64,000 nucleotides of DNA from Aureispira sp963837355 (GTDB lineage Bacteria; Bacteroidota; Bacteroidia; Chitinophagales; Saprospiraceae), in NCBI GenBank assembly GCA_963837355.1, contig CAWIMY010000003.1, positions 186,001-250,000 of the forward strand, read 5' to 3'. Positions 43,793 to 53,807 of the stretch are shown piece by piece. Positions within the stretch are counted from its first letter, which is position 1; every line of letters begins with the position of its first letter. Both the position numbers and the translations under genes were made by a program. Below the pieces are notes generated by a model that worked only from the letters and a program-made list of their open reading frames with translations, had not been told where the DNA came from and ran no database searches.

Positions 43793-44689
43793 TTACTGCT
43801 TGTAGCCAAAGTGTTTCAGCATACGGTCATCATTGCGCCAGTTTTCTTTAACCTTTACAAACAGCTCTAAATAGACTCTGCTGTCGAGGAAAATTTCCAT
43901 GGCTTTGCGCGAATCAATACCTAATTGTTTGATGGAGGCTCCGCGTTTGCCAATGATAATATTTTTTTGGCTCTCTCGGCCAACGTAAATAGTGGCGTGG
44001 ATACGGACTAAGTTTTTCTTGTCGTCTTCTTGAAATTCATCGACAACGACCTCACAGGAGTAAGGAATTTCTTGGTAATAATTGATTAGGATTTTCTCCC
44101 GAATAATCTCCGAAACAAAAAAGCGCTCAGGACGGTCGGTAAATTGATTTTTGGGATAGTAAACAGGCCCTTCTGGTAAATAGGTCAAAAGACGCTCCAT
44201 CAATTCCTGCGTTTGATCTTGATGCAAGGCAGAGATGGGGATGATATCCGTAAAATTAGCTTTGTCTTTCCAGACTAAAATTTTACTCATCAGCGTTCCT
44301 TCGTCCACCAAATCAATTTTATTTAACACTAAAAACAACGGAACATGGACACTCTCTAATTTCTTAAAGAGCGGATTCTCGTCATCGTAGTGTTCTTGCA
44401 CGTCAACTACTAACAGCATTACATCCGCGTCCTTAAACGTGGAAGAGACAAATTTATTCATGCTGCTCTGCATCTCATACATCGGTTCTTTGATGAACCC
44501 AGGGGTATCAGAGAAGACGACTTGATAATGGTCGTCGCTGACAATGCCTATAATTCGATGGCGGGTGGTTTGCGGCTTATCTGTAATAATCGACATGCGT
44601 TCACCCACTAGGGCATTCATCAAAGTTGATTTTCCAGCATTAGGCCGGCCGATGATGTTGATAAATCCAGAGCGGTGTGGTTGATCCAT
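43793..44689 (-). CDS. era: GTPase Era
   Basis: The start at 44689 (MDQPHRSGFINIIGRPNAGK) fits the family; upstream codons do not. G1 GRPNAGKST, G2 TTRHRI, G3 DTPG and G4 NKID are all present. The C-terminal KH domain has IIGKRGASIKQLGIDSRKAME. Era binds the 16S rRNA 3' end in 30S assembly. 298 residues. It is the last gene of an operon with a small membrane protein and a NADAR protein. Confidence 0.95.
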   Translation of the reverse strand: MDQPHRSGFINIIGRPNAGKSTLMNALVGERMSIITDKPQTTRHRIIGIVSDDHYQVVFSDTPGFIKEPMYEMQSSMNKFVSSTFKDADVMLLVVDVQEHYDDENPLFKKLESVHVPLFLVLNKIDLVDEGTLMSKILVWKDKANFTDIIPISALHQDQTQELMERLLTYLPEGPVYYPKNQFTDRPERFFVSEIIREKILINYYQEIPYSCEVVVDEFQEDDKKNLVRIHATIYVGRESQKNIIIGKRGASIKQLGIDSRKAMEIFLDSRVYLELFVKVKENWRNDDRMLKHFGYKQ

Positions 44690-44748
44690 GTTTCTTTTCT
44701 TATTAATTACATAACTACAAAAAATCGCGGTATCGAATCGTGTTTCCA

Positions 44749-45120
44749 CTAACGGTACTTGCCTCGGTACTTGGGTGTTTTTTTCTCTCCTAAAAACACA
44801 TCGTGGGTATATTTGCCAAGGAGCATGCCCAATCCACCTAAAAGCCCCCCTATGGCCACCGTCGGCCAGAAAGGGTCAAATTTAAGGACTTCGGTCATCA
44901 TGCTCGACAATTGGCCTTCATTGGCATTATCTAAGTAAGAAGCGTAGAGCCCAAAAAACAGCGCTCCACCCAAAAAACCACTTAAAAAACTCCATCCGCC
45001 GTGTTGCGAGATGGCAAAACCAACAAAGGCTGCTACTAGGGCTAGTCCCCACCAGGCGACTAGCGTTCCTAGATAGCCCAAGAGTAGTACGGCTACTAAG
45101 CCGCCTAAAAACTTTTTCAT
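44749..45120 (-). CDS. Small membrane protein, unknown
   Basis: A 123-residue protein with four hydrophobic helices (GGLVAVLLLGYLGTLVAW, GLALVAAFVGFAI, FLSGFLGGALFFGLYASY, TVAIGGLLGGLGMLLGKY), glycine-rich in the last two, and a basic tail KKTPKYRGKYR. The stop lies 59 bases before era. No family recognised. Confidence 0.65.
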   Translation of the reverse strand: MKKFLGGLVAVLLLGYLGTLVAWWGLALVAAFVGFAISQHGGWSFLSGFLGGALFFGLYASYLDNANEGQLSSMMTEVLKFDPFWPTVAIGGLLGGLGMLLGKYTHDVFLGEKKTPKYRGKYR

Positions 45121-45128
45121 AAATAATC

Positions 45129-45719
45129 TTAGTACTTGTAAGAAGGCACTTCGTATTCTTTGGCGGCCAACATATCTCTAACTTCCATCAAAGCAAAGCC
45201 CATCCAGTTGGTTCCTTTCCAGTCAGCAGGTTGTGCTACAAAACGGTGAGAACGGTTGTAACCAATTCCCCAAAGCGTATCTAAAGGCGTTGCCTCTACT
45301 AGTACTTGGTCTCCTGTTGCCAACAAGAAATCCTTTAATTTAGGATTTTGTCCAAACTTGTGGTAATTGCCTTCTACAACTATATCACGGGCATTGTCCA
45401 TCCATTTTTTTTCTTCATAAGGTTGTACCAAACGGCCCAATTTGCGGGCTTTGGCAGCGGTGCGCGCCCGTAAAATGCGATCTACCATTTCATCATCGTC
45501 AAATAGACGTGCTTTGTGGGTCATCATCCAATGCTCCGCCGTGCGGTAGCGCTCGTGTAATACCGTAAAGGCCGAATTATTGTCATACCATTGGCTTAAG
45601 CAAGGTCTGCTCACCTTCTCTGGATGATCCAAATCATGTTGGTGTCCCCAAAAAAACAGGTAATCAATACGGTCATCTTTTTTGACTTTATCTAAAAGCC
45701 ATTCCATATCGTATCTCAT
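45129..45719 (-). CDS. NADAR-family protein (YbiA-like, riboflavin/NAD-derivative hydrolase)
   Basis: The start at 45719 (MRYDMEWLLDKVKKDDRIDY) is closest to the domain. Signatures of the NADAR fold: FLFFWGHQH-like start (YLFFWGHQHD), CLSQWYDNNSAF, YRTAEHWMMTHKARLF and LWGIGYNRSHR. NADAR enzymes cleave the N-glycosidic bond of ADP-ribosyl adducts or of reactive riboflavin intermediates. 196 residues, slightly longer than the minimal domain. First gene of the era operon. Confidence 0.88.
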   Translation of the reverse strand: MRYDMEWLLDKVKKDDRIDYLFFWGHQHDLDHPEKVSRPCLSQWYDNNSAFTVLHERYRTAEHWMMTHKARLFDDDEMVDRILRARTAAKARKLGRLVQPYEEKKWMDNARDIVVEGNYHKFGQNPKLKDFLLATGDQVLVEATPLDTLWGIGYNRSHRFVAQPADWKGTNWMGFALMEVRDMLAAKEYEVPSYKY

Positions 45720-45904
45720 GAATGTAAATTTAAACTTTAATTGGTGTAGTGGTACAATTGTTTGCTTTTTTTGCATTTTGTGCAACAGCAGAACAAGCAT
45801 TCCCTACAAATTGTGGTTTACTAATTTGGTTTATATACTGGGAAGTTTAGTTGTTTATTTTCATTTTTTTAATCTACTATTTTGCCATGTTTGTCAACTT
45901 ACCA

Positions 45905-46471
45905 ATGGTTCTACTAGCCTCCAAATCTCCCCGCCGCCGTCAATTATTAGAGGCTTTAGGGTGTTCTTTTCGTGTAGTAGAACAAGACATCGAAGAAACC
46001 TTTCCCGATGATTTAGCTAAATCGGAAGTACCTGTTTATCTAGCAGAACAAAAGGCTAAGTCCGTACAAGAACAGCTCCAAACAGGTACTGTCATTTTGG
46101 CCTCTGACACCATCGTCTTGCAAGAAAACACTATTTTTCACAAACCAAAAGACTATGAAGATGCACTACGCATCTTACGTTGTTTATCAGGGCGGCAACA
46201 TGATGTCATCACAGGTGTTTGTCTACTGGGGGTAGACAAAACCATTCGCTTCTCCGATACTACACGTGTTCATTTTGCTCCTTTATCAGAAGAGGAAATG
46301 GATTATTATATCCGCACCTTTAAGCCTTATGATAAAGCGGGAGCGTATGCCATTCAAGAATGGATTGGGCTCGCCAAGATCATCAAAATAGAAGGCACTT
46401 ATAATACTATTGTAGGGCTGCCCACTCAAAAAGTTTATGAAGCCCTTAAAGAATTTTCGTCACCAATATAG
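45905..46471 (+). CDS. maf: Maf-family nucleotide pyrophosphatase
   Basis: House-cleaning pyrophosphatase for modified or non-canonical NTPs. Signatures: LASKSPRRRQLLEALG, ASDTIVLQENTIFHKPKDYEDA, SGRQHDVITGVCL and YDKAGAYAIQEWIG. The best start is ATG 45905 (MVLLASKSPRRR), since that removes a hydrophobic stretch; ATG 45887 (MFVNLPMVLL) is also possible. Confidence 0.93.
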   Translation: MVLLASKSPRRRQLLEALGCSFRVVEQDIEETFPDDLAKSEVPVYLAEQKAKSVQEQLQTGTVILASDTIVLQENTIFHKPKDYEDALRILRCLSGRQHDVITGVCLLGVDKTIRFSDTTRVHFAPLSEEEMDYYIRTFKPYDKAGAYAIQEWIGLAKIIKIEGTYNTIVGLPTQKVYEALKEFSSPI

Positions 46472-47080
46472 CCTTTTAGAGCAAAAATACTATCGAAAGC
46501 AGTAAAAAAAGCTTCTTAAAAGCCAAATAGCGCGCTTTTATTGAACCAATTTATCTAACAGAAGTGGATTGCACTACCTCATTCTCATGATTTTCTTCTT
46601 TTTAGTGAATAAAAAATGAATCACTTAGTATAATATAAAAAAGAACCTGCCGAATATATTACTGCCCTAATACAACCATCCTCTCTATTAATAAGAACTT
46701 TATCTCAACACTATCAACAAAACAATTTTACAGATGTTTCTGCTATAAAACAAAGTAAACCTTTTTTTTGACATTAAACGAATGCCTTCTAAAGCATTTC
46801 TAATACTATTTTTCTGTCCATATAAAAAATAAAACGAGCTTGAACCGCCCATGCTTCCGCTACTACAGCCCCCGTGGCATTTTTACTAAAAAGATAATGA
46901 CAAGACAGCTGCCCCCCCCCCTGCCACCAAAAGAGCTGTTCTGTAGGCTACGATCAGCCTACCAAAAGTACAGCTTGAAACAAAATGCGGTTGCCCGTGT
47001 TTGAACAACTTCTAAACGATCTTTTTTTGACATTCAGCGAGTGTCGTTGTGCGCATTCGCTACAGCTAATTATTTATACC
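46472..47080. other. Long intergenic region, includes a C10 run
   Basis: About 600 bases between maf and the SDR gene with no supported gene. A C10 homopolymer lies at 46912-46921. Several A-rich segments occur, without promoter boxes I can score. Confidence 0.45.
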
Positions 47081-47791
47081 ATGCAATTAGAACAAGCAAA
47101 AATATTGATTACTGGAGGAAGCTCTGGATTGGGAAAAGCTATGGCCGAAGTATTGACCGAAGCGGGAGCTAAAGTAGTCATCACAGGACGCGACGAAGAT
47201 AAAGTAGCCCGCGTAGCCAAAGAAATCGGCTGCCAAGGATTACCCTTTGATGTTGCCCAGTACGATAGCATTGCCGAAAATGCGGCCAAAGCCGTCCAAC
47301 TGCTAGGAGGTATTGATGTCCTCATCAACAATGCAGGTATTGGCGAGTTTGCCCCTTTGGGAAAAATTACCATTGAACAGTTTGAACGCGTTTTTTCTGT
47401 GAATGTATTTGGCTTGACCTTGCTTACCCAAGAAATTTTACCCAACTTTGAGGAGCAGAAAAGCGGCCATATTATTAACATTGCCTCGACCGCAGCCCTC
47501 AAAGGCTTTGCACAAGGCTCTATTTATTCCGCGTCTAAGTTTGCACTGCGCTCCTTGACACAGTGCTGGCAAGCAGAATTGCGTCCAAAAGGCATTCGCG
47601 TCTTGCAAATTAACCCAAGTGAAGTGCCCACGGCCTTTAACCAAAGTGACCGCGAGGAACGCGAGCAGCAAGCACACAAATTGACACCAACAGAAATTGC
47701 CCACAGCATCAAAGCCGTGTTGAGTATGGACGACCGAGGTATGATCCCCGAATTGTCTGTCTGGGCTACTAATCCTTGGGCAGCACAATAA
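47081..47791 (+). CDS. Short-chain dehydrogenase/reductase
   Basis: The start at 47081 (MQLEQAKILITGGSSGLGKA). GGSSGLGKAMAEVL (cofactor site), NNAGIGEFAPLG, INIASTAALKG (Ser) and YSASKFALRSL (Tyr/Lys) are all present. NADP preference is likely because of the Arg after the second strand (ITGRDEDKV). 236 residues; resembles 3-oxoacyl/sepiapterin-type reductases, substrate unknown. Unrelated in detail to the island SDR. Confidence 0.88.
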   Translation: MQLEQAKILITGGSSGLGKAMAEVLTEAGAKVVITGRDEDKVARVAKEIGCQGLPFDVAQYDSIAENAAKAVQLLGGIDVLINNAGIGEFAPLGKITIEQFERVFSVNVFGLTLLTQEILPNFEEQKSGHIINIASTAALKGFAQGSIYSASKFALRSLTQCWQAELRPKGIRVLQINPSEVPTAFNQSDREEREQQAHKLTPTEIAHSIKAVLSMDDRGMIPELSVWATNPWAAQ

Positions 47792-47814
47792 GCCCTTTAT
47801 TTTTTATCTGAAAT

Positions 47815-47856
47815 TGCTTCCAGCCCTCTACTTCAATAGAATAGCCGTGCTGGAAG
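47815..47856 (+). terminator. Stem-loop after SDR gene
   Basis: GCTTCCAGC (47815-47823) pairs with GCTGGAAGC (47848-47856). The T-tract that follows is interrupted, so termination strength is uncertain. Confidence 0.5.
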
Positions 47857-47884
47857 CTACTTCTTTTATAACCTCTCTAGTACT

Positions 47885-49171
47885 GTGGAAAAAACACGTT
47901 CTTATGCCCTAAAAATGGACGAACAAGATCCATTGCGCCATTACCGCCAGCATTTTCATGTTCCCAAACAAGCCAACGGCCAAGAAGTCCTGTACTTCTG
48001 TGGCAACTCCTTGGGCTTATCGCCCAAAAAGACCAACGAATATTTCCAACAGGAATTAGAAGATTGGAAAAACCACGGCGTAGAGGGTCATTTTGAAGCG
48101 AAGCGCCCTTGGGTCGCTTACCACGAGTTATTTCCCGAAAAATTATCGGCCATTGTTGGCGCCAAGCCCGAAGAAATTGTCGTGATGAACACGCTCAGTG
48201 TTAATTTGCACTTGATGCTGGTTTCTTTTTATCGGCCGACCGAGGCGCGGTATAAGATTGTCATCGAAAAAGCGGCTTTTCCCTCTGATAAGTACGCAGT
48301 CGCCTCTCAATTGCGCTTTCACGGGTACACCGTCGAAGAGGGCTTAATTGAACTCACTCCTAGAGCGGGCGAAGAAACCTTGCGTCAAAGTGACATCGAA
48401 CAAGTGCTGCGTGACAATGGTGATGCCATTGCCTTGGTGCTATTGGGCGGCGTTAATTACTATACGGGACAGGTCTTTGATATGGCAGCCATCACGGCAA
48501 TTGGCCATGAAATTGGCGCCTTAGTCGGTTTTGATTTGGCGCATGCGGCGGGCAATATTGGCCTTTCGCTGCACGATTGGAAGGTAGATTTTGCGGTTTG
48601 GTGTCATTATAAATACCTGAATGCTGGCCCTGGTGCCATTGCAGGTGCTTTTGTGCATGAACGCCACCTCAACCAAAGTAATATCCCACGCTTTGAAGGT
48701 TGGTGGGGCCACGACAAAAAGACGCGCTTCAAAATGGACGATACCTTCCAACCCATGCCTACTGCCGAAGCGTGGCAACTGAGCAATGCGCCTATTTTTT
48801 CTATGACCCCCTTGTTGGCCTCTTTAGAAGTAGTAGCAGAAGCAGGTTTTCAAAATATGCTACTCAAAAGCATCTATTTAACAGCTTACTTGGAGTATTT
48901 ACTAGAGCAAATTGATTCGGACAGAATCAACATTATCACGCCTAGCACTCCTGCTCAACGCGGTTGTCAACTCTCTATTCAAGTCAAAAATGGCAACAAA
49001 GCGTTGTTTGATCGCTTGACCGAACGCGGCGTAGTCGCTGATTGGCGCGAACCCGACGTGATTCGTGTAGCACCTGTTCCACTTTACAACAGCTTTGTGG
49101 ATGTCTACGACTTTGCCCAGTTATTAGAAGCGTTATTAGAAGAAGAAAAAACGGCCGAAACTAGTCTATGA
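47885..49171 (+). CDS. kynU: Kynureninase
   Basis: PLP-dependent hydrolysis of L-kynurenine to anthranilate and alanine (tryptophan catabolism or NAD synthesis). I take the GTG start (VEKTRSYALKMDEQDPLRHY) because family alignments include the TRxYAxxxDxxDPL start. Seen: YFCGNSLGLSPK, NTLSVNLHLM, GFDLAHAAGNI (Asp for PLP) and WCHYKYLNAGPGAIAG with the Schiff-base Lys, FEGWWGHDKKTRF. 428 residues. Its stop overlaps the lpxB start (ATGA). Confidence 0.94.
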   Translation: MEKTRSYALKMDEQDPLRHYRQHFHVPKQANGQEVLYFCGNSLGLSPKKTNEYFQQELEDWKNHGVEGHFEAKRPWVAYHELFPEKLSAIVGAKPEEIVVMNTLSVNLHLMLVSFYRPTEARYKIVIEKAAFPSDKYAVASQLRFHGYTVEEGLIELTPRAGEETLRQSDIEQVLRDNGDAIALVLLGGVNYYTGQVFDMAAITAIGHEIGALVGFDLAHAAGNIGLSLHDWKVDFAVWCHYKYLNAGPGAIAGAFVHERHLNQSNIPRFEGWWGHDKKTRFKMDDTFQPMPTAEAWQLSNAPIFSMTPLLASLEVVAEAGFQNMLLKSIYLTAYLEYLLEQIDSDRINIITPSTPAQRGCQLSIQVKNGNKALFDRLTERGVVADWREPDVIRVAPVPLYNSFVDVYDFAQLLEALLEEEKTAETSL

Positions 49172-50301
49172 GGTATTATATAATAGCAGGAGAAGCCTCA
49201 GGTGATTTACATGGTTCTTATTTGGTCGAAGCATTGGCCAAAGGAGACAGCGACGCTGTGTTTAGAGGTTGGGGAGGCGATTTGATGAGCAGAGCAGGCA
49301 TGACGCTTGCCCAGCACTACCGCGAGATGGCTTACATGGGCGTTTGGCAAGTTGTGAAACATTTGCCAAGTATCCTGAGTAAGCTCAAAGCCTGCAAGAA
49401 AGATATTCAGCGCTTTCAGCCCGATGCTTTAATTTTGATTGACTATTCGGGCTTCAATTTGCGCATCGCTCCTTGGGCGAAGCAACAAGGCTTGAAGGTC
49501 TACTATTATATCTCCCCACAAATTTGGGCGACCCGTGCGCGCCGCATCCATACCATTCGACGTTCCGTCGATCATGTCTTTTCTATTTTACCTTTTGAGA
49601 AGGCCTTTTATGACCAATACCATTATTCGGTCACGTATGTTGGTCATCCTCTCTTGGATGTAGTCGCTGCGCATCAACCCCAATTAGCGTTTAAGGCTGC
49701 TTGGGGATTAGATGAGCGCCCCATTGTCGCCTTGTTGCCAGGCAGTCGGCGACAGGAGATCCGCAGTATGCTGCCTCCGATGTTGGGCGTGGTCAATAAC
49801 TTTCCTGAGTATCAATTTATAGTAGCCGCAGCGCCTTCGATTGAACCTAGTTTTTATGAGAAGTTTTTGATGAATGCGCCTCGTGCCGTATTGATTCGCG
49901 AACAGACGTACGATATTTTACAACACAGCCAAGCGGCCTTAGTCACATCGGGTACCGCTACTTTAGAGGCAGCCTTGTTCAAGGTCCCACAAGTAGTTTG
50001 TTACAAGGCAGGCCCTTTAATGTATGCTTTGGCCAAGCGACTTATTAAAGTGCGCTTTATAGCGCTGGTCAATTTGATTATGGACGAAGAAATCGTCCCC
50101 GAACACCTACAGCGCGCAGTCAACCCCAAAGCCTTATCGGCGCGCTTGGCTCCGCTGATGCGCGGTCCAGAACGCGCCCGCATTATGGCGGCGTACGACG
50201 AATTGCGCCAACGCTTGGGGCTGCCAGGAGCCGCCCAACGAACGGCGGCTTATCTCCAAGAACGCTTGCGATTGTCCTTGCCCCCCACAAAAGATTTGTA
50301 A
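49168..50301 (+). CDS. lpxB: Lipid-A-disaccharide synthase
   Basis: Couples UDP-2,3-diacylglucosamine and lipid X to the lipid A disaccharide. IIAGEASGDLHGSYLVEAL, MGVWQVVKHLPSI, IDYSGFNLRIAPWAKQ, YYISPQIWATRARR and LLPGSRRQEI are family signatures. 377 residues, full length. Four-base overlap with kynU suggests translational coupling, an unusual neighbour for lipid A synthesis. Confidence 0.95.
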   Translation: MRYYIIAGEASGDLHGSYLVEALAKGDSDAVFRGWGGDLMSRAGMTLAQHYREMAYMGVWQVVKHLPSILSKLKACKKDIQRFQPDALILIDYSGFNLRIAPWAKQQGLKVYYYISPQIWATRARRIHTIRRSVDHVFSILPFEKAFYDQYHYSVTYVGHPLLDVVAAHQPQLAFKAAWGLDERPIVALLPGSRRQEIRSMLPPMLGVVNNFPEYQFIVAAAPSIEPSFYEKFLMNAPRAVLIREQTYDILQHSQAALVTSGTATLEAALFKVPQVVCYKAGPLMYALAKRLIKVRFIALVNLIMDEEIVPEHLQRAVNPKALSARLAPLMRGPERARIMAAYDELRQRLGLPGAAQRTAAYLQERLRLSLPPTKDL

Positions 50302-50376
50302 GCTTTATAGAGAGGACTGACGTTTTTTGCAAAAAAGCGCTATTTTTCGGACACATTATCCACACATCAACCTTGT

Positions 50377-50997
50377 ATGAAACCAAAACACCTTGCTATT
50401 GCGGGCAATATTGGAGCGGGCAAAACTACCCTTTGCGAGCTGCTAAGCCAAGAATTTAACTGGGAAGTCAACTACGAATCTACCGACGACAATCCTTATT
50501 TAGAAGACTTTTACAATGATATGAGTCGCTGGTCATTTAATTTACAAATCTATTTTTTGAGCAACCGTTACCAACAGATTCTAGAAATCCAGAAGGGAAC
50601 CAAAACAGTTATTCAAGACCGCTCCATTTATGAAGATGCGCATATTTTTGCCCCCAACCTACATCAAATGGGCTTGATGGCCGAGCGCGATTTTCACAAT
50701 TACTTTAGTTTGTTCCAATTGATGAGCTCCCAAGTCAATGCTCCCGACTTGTTAATTTACCTCAAAGCGAGTGTTCCTACCTTGGTCAACCACATACAAC
50801 AGCGCGGCCGTGATTATGAAGCGAGTATGAGTCTGCACTACCTCAAATCCCTCAACGATAAGTACGAAGAGTGGATTGGTAATTACACCGAAGGCAAGTT
50901 GTTAGTCCTTGATGTTAACGAGTTAGATTATAAACACAAAGCAGAAGATCGACAGTTAGTAATTGATCGCGTATCCGAACAACTTGGGTTGTCTTAG
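50377..50997 (+). CDS. Deoxynucleoside kinase
   Basis: A 206-residue dNK-type kinase that phosphorylates deoxynucleosides. P-loop GNIGAGKTTL, substrate Glu region NYESTDDNPYLEDFY, DRSIYEDAHIF and LID Arg loop QQRGRDYEASMSLHYLK. Family ranges over dAK/dGK/dCK types, so the exact base is uncertain. Separate transcript. Confidence 0.92.
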   Translation: MKPKHLAIAGNIGAGKTTLCELLSQEFNWEVNYESTDDNPYLEDFYNDMSRWSFNLQIYFLSNRYQQILEIQKGTKTVIQDRSIYEDAHIFAPNLHQMGLMAERDFHNYFSLFQLMSSQVNAPDLLIYLKASVPTLVNHIQQRGRDYEASMSLHYLKSLNDKYEEWIGNYTEGKLLVLDVNELDYKHKAEDRQLVIDRVSEQLGLS

Positions 50998-51353
50998 AGC
51001 GGTTTATTGTTAAGCAATTAAACATTTTTTTACAAAAAAAAGTTACTTATATAAAGGCATACCGTTGCGGCGTGGTCTTGAACGCACTTCCAGCGTTTCT
51101 ATTTGGCAGCGGCACTAGCCCGCTATAGCTTATTACAACCAGTAACTTCTGCAAATACCCTCTTTTTGGTAACCATTGCTTAATCTTTCTAAAAAAAACC
51201 TTTAAAACGCTTACAATTACTATTCATTTGATGTACATTTAGAATTCATTTCGTGTAACAAACACGCAACAGCCAAATAGCGCTCTTGTATGCTCCCCTG
51301 TAACAGCTCGTCCCGACATGTTATACAGTCTTCTTACAAACGCTTGTAATTCT
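50998..51353. other. Intergenic, no supported gene
   Basis: About 350 bases upstream of the oligopeptidase. A+T-rich, no promoter box of the TAnnTTTG type and no stem-loop noticed. Confidence 0.4.
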
Positions 51354-53465
51354 ATGTTAAATAACGAAAATACCTCCCTGAATACAACTGTAGCTGAACC
51401 CATCGCCAAGAAAAAACCGTTCTCTATTGTTACGCACAACCACGAGCGCATTGATCCATATTTTTGGATGCGCTTGAGCGATGAACAAAAGAGCTCAGCA
51501 ACACCCGATGCCCAAACGCAGGAGGTTTTGGACTATTTGAATGCTGAAAATCATTATTTAGAACAACAGTTGCAGCATACAGAACCGCTTCAAGAAAAGC
51601 TCTATAAGGAAATCGTTGGGCGCATCAAAAAAGATGACAGTTCTGCTCCTTATTTCAAAAACGGCTATTGGTATTATACGCGCTATGAACAGGGCAAAGA
51701 ATACCCGATTTACTGCCGTAAAAAGGAACGCTTAGCAGCGGAGGAAGTTGTTATCTTAGATGTCAACAATTTGGCACAGGGACACAGCTATTATGCTGCC
51801 GTAGCTCTACGAGTTAGCCCTGACAATCAGATTTTGGCGTTTAGTGAAGATATAACGGGACGACGTATTTATACCGTGCGCTTTTTGGAGCTGACTACAG
51901 GAGAATTCTTAGCTGATGAGCTGACCAATACTGATGGGAGCGGCGCTTGGGCAAACGATAATCAAACCTATTTTTATACCATTAAGAATGAGGTCTCTCT
52001 TTTGTCTGAGAAGGTATTGCGGCACCGCCTAGGAACCAATACGGCTTCCGATGCCTTGGTTTATACCGAAAAAGACCCTTCGTTTTATATTGGAGTGTAT
52101 CGCTCTAAATCTGGCCGTTATATTATCATTTATAACAGCAGTACCATTTCTAGCGATTTCCATATTCTGTCTACAGATGAGCCTTTCGGCGATTTCCAGC
52201 AATTTGCAGAACGCCGCCCCAACCACGAGTACAACATCTACCACGATGGGGATAAGTTCTATGTCTTGACCAATTGGCAAGCCAAGAATTTTCGCCTAAT
52301 GGAAACGCCTGAACAAGCAACAGGTAAAGCTAATTGGAAGGAGGTGATTGCACACCGCGAATCGGTTTTGTTAGAAGACATAGACGTTTTTAAGGATTAT
52401 TTGGTTACCAGTGAGCGTTCTAATGCCAAAACGGCGATCAATATTATTCATAAAGCAACCCAACTCAACCACAGCATCGACTTTGGAGAAGAGGCGTACG
52501 TTGCTTCTGTTGGGAATAACCCCGAGTTTAACAGCGATAATTTACGCTTTCAGTATTCCTCGATGACCACGCCGAGTACCGTGTATGATTATAATATGAT
52601 CACGCATGAAAAGGCGGTCGCCAAACGCCAGCAAGTTGTAGGAGGACACGAGCCAAGCGAATACGTTACCAAACGGTTGTTCGCCACTGCCCGCGATGGC
52701 AAGCAAATTCCTATTTCTATTGTTTATAAAAAGGGATTTGAGCAAAATAGCCAACAGCCTCTGTTGTTGTATGCTTATGGCTCTTATGGCTCTTCGGTAG
52801 ATCCTTGGTTTAGCGCCACGCGGCTGAGCTTGCTCGATCGCGGCTTTGCTTGGGCAATTGCCCACATCCGAGGCGGCGAAGAAATGGGCCGACATTGGTA
52901 CGAAGAAGGTAAGATGTTTAACAAAATGAACACCTTTAATGACTATATTGACTGTGCCCACTACTTGATTGGAGAACAATACACAGCTCCCGAACATTTG
53001 TATGCTATGGGCGGCAGTGCAGGCGGTTTGCTGATGGGTGCCGTCATGAACATGGCTCCTGAGTTATTTAATGGCGTTATTTCTGCTGTTCCCTTTGTAG
53101 ATGTAGTTTCTACCATGCTGGATGAATCTATTCCACTAACTACCAACGAATTTGACGAATGGGGAAACCCCAAGGAAGAAGCTTCTTACAAGTATATGCT
53201 CTCTTATTCGCCTTACGATCAAGTAACCGAACAAGCTTATCCTAACCTACTGATTACAACAGGGTTGTTTGATTCTCAAGTACAATATTGGGAGCCTGCT
53301 AAGTGGGTAGCCAAACTACGCGACAAACGCACCAACAACAATCTCCTAATGATGTACACCAATATGGAAGCGGGTCATGGCGGCGCTTCTGGACGTTTCC
53401 GTCGATTTAGAGAAACGGCCTTGGAGTATGCTTTTTTACTAAATTTAGAAAATATCACCGACTAA
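51354..53465 (+). CDS. ptrB: Oligopeptidase B (S9A serine protease)
   Basis: A 703-residue cytoplasmic peptidase cleaving after Lys/Arg in short peptides. The start at 51354 (MLNNENTSLNTT) is chosen, with 51318 possible. Seven-bladed propeller opening with DPYFWMRLSDEQK and YYTRYEQGKEYPIYCRK; the hydrolase domain has AIAHIRGGEEMGRHWYEEGK, the nucleophile in GGSAGGLLMGAVMNM, Asp in TTGLFDSQV and His in EAGHGGASGR. No signal peptide. Confidence 0.93.
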   Translation: MLNNENTSLNTTVAEPIAKKKPFSIVTHNHERIDPYFWMRLSDEQKSSATPDAQTQEVLDYLNAENHYLEQQLQHTEPLQEKLYKEIVGRIKKDDSSAPYFKNGYWYYTRYEQGKEYPIYCRKKERLAAEEVVILDVNNLAQGHSYYAAVALRVSPDNQILAFSEDITGRRIYTVRFLELTTGEFLADELTNTDGSGAWANDNQTYFYTIKNEVSLLSEKVLRHRLGTNTASDALVYTEKDPSFYIGVYRSKSGRYIIIYNSSTISSDFHILSTDEPFGDFQQFAERRPNHEYNIYHDGDKFYVLTNWQAKNFRLMETPEQATGKANWKEVIAHRESVLLEDIDVFKDYLVTSERSNAKTAINIIHKATQLNHSIDFGEEAYVASVGNNPEFNSDNLRFQYSSMTTPSTVYDYNMITHEKAVAKRQQVVGGHEPSEYVTKRLFATARDGKQIPISIVYKKGFEQNSQQPLLLYAYGSYGSSVDPWFSATRLSLLDRGFAWAIAHIRGGEEMGRHWYEEGKMFNKMNTFNDYIDCAHYLIGEQYTAPEHLYAMGGSAGGLLMGAVMNMAPELFNGVISAVPFVDVVSTMLDESIPLTTNEFDEWGNPKEEASYKYMLSYSPYDQVTEQAYPNLLITTGLFDSQVQYWEPAKWVAKLRDKRTNNNLLMMYTNMEAGHGGASGRFRRFRETALEYAFLLNLENITD

Positions 53466-53468
53466 ACA

Positions 53469-53798
53469 ATGGTTTATTTCTACTTGTTATTAGCCATTCT
53501 GTTTGAAGTTTTCGGCACGGCCAACCTCAAAGCGAGCAACGAGTTTAAAGCACTTCTTCCCTCTTTGGCGGTCTTTATGGGTTATGCGGGTTCCTTTTAT
53601 TTTATGTCTTTGTCTTTACGAAGACTGACACTGGGAACCGTTTACGCGACTTGGTCGGGCATAGGTATGGTACTTGTCGCTGTAATTGGCTGGTATTTTT
53701 ATAAAGAAAAGCTGGATCTAGCCGCCATTGTTGGACTGGCTTTCATTATTATAGGAGTAGTCTTGATGAATCTGGTTTCTAAATCAAATATACACTAA
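53469..53798 (+). CDS. SMR-family (EmrE-like) small multidrug transporter
   Basis: A 109-residue protein with four helices. It begins YLLLAILFEVFGTANLKASN, where the Glu in FEVFGT is the essential proton/drug-coupling residue, then YFMSLSLRRLTLGTVYATWSGIG and AAIVGLAFIIIGVVLMNLVS. It exports cationic drugs or guanidinium. The start is three bases after the oligopeptidase stop, so the two are co-transcribed. Confidence 0.92.
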   Translation: MVYFYLLLAILFEVFGTANLKASNEFKALLPSLAVFMGYAGSFYFMSLSLRRLTLGTVYATWSGIGMVLVAVIGWYFYKEKLDLAAIVGLAFIIIGVVLMNLVSKSNIH

Positions 53799-53807
53799 GA
53801 TAATTAA

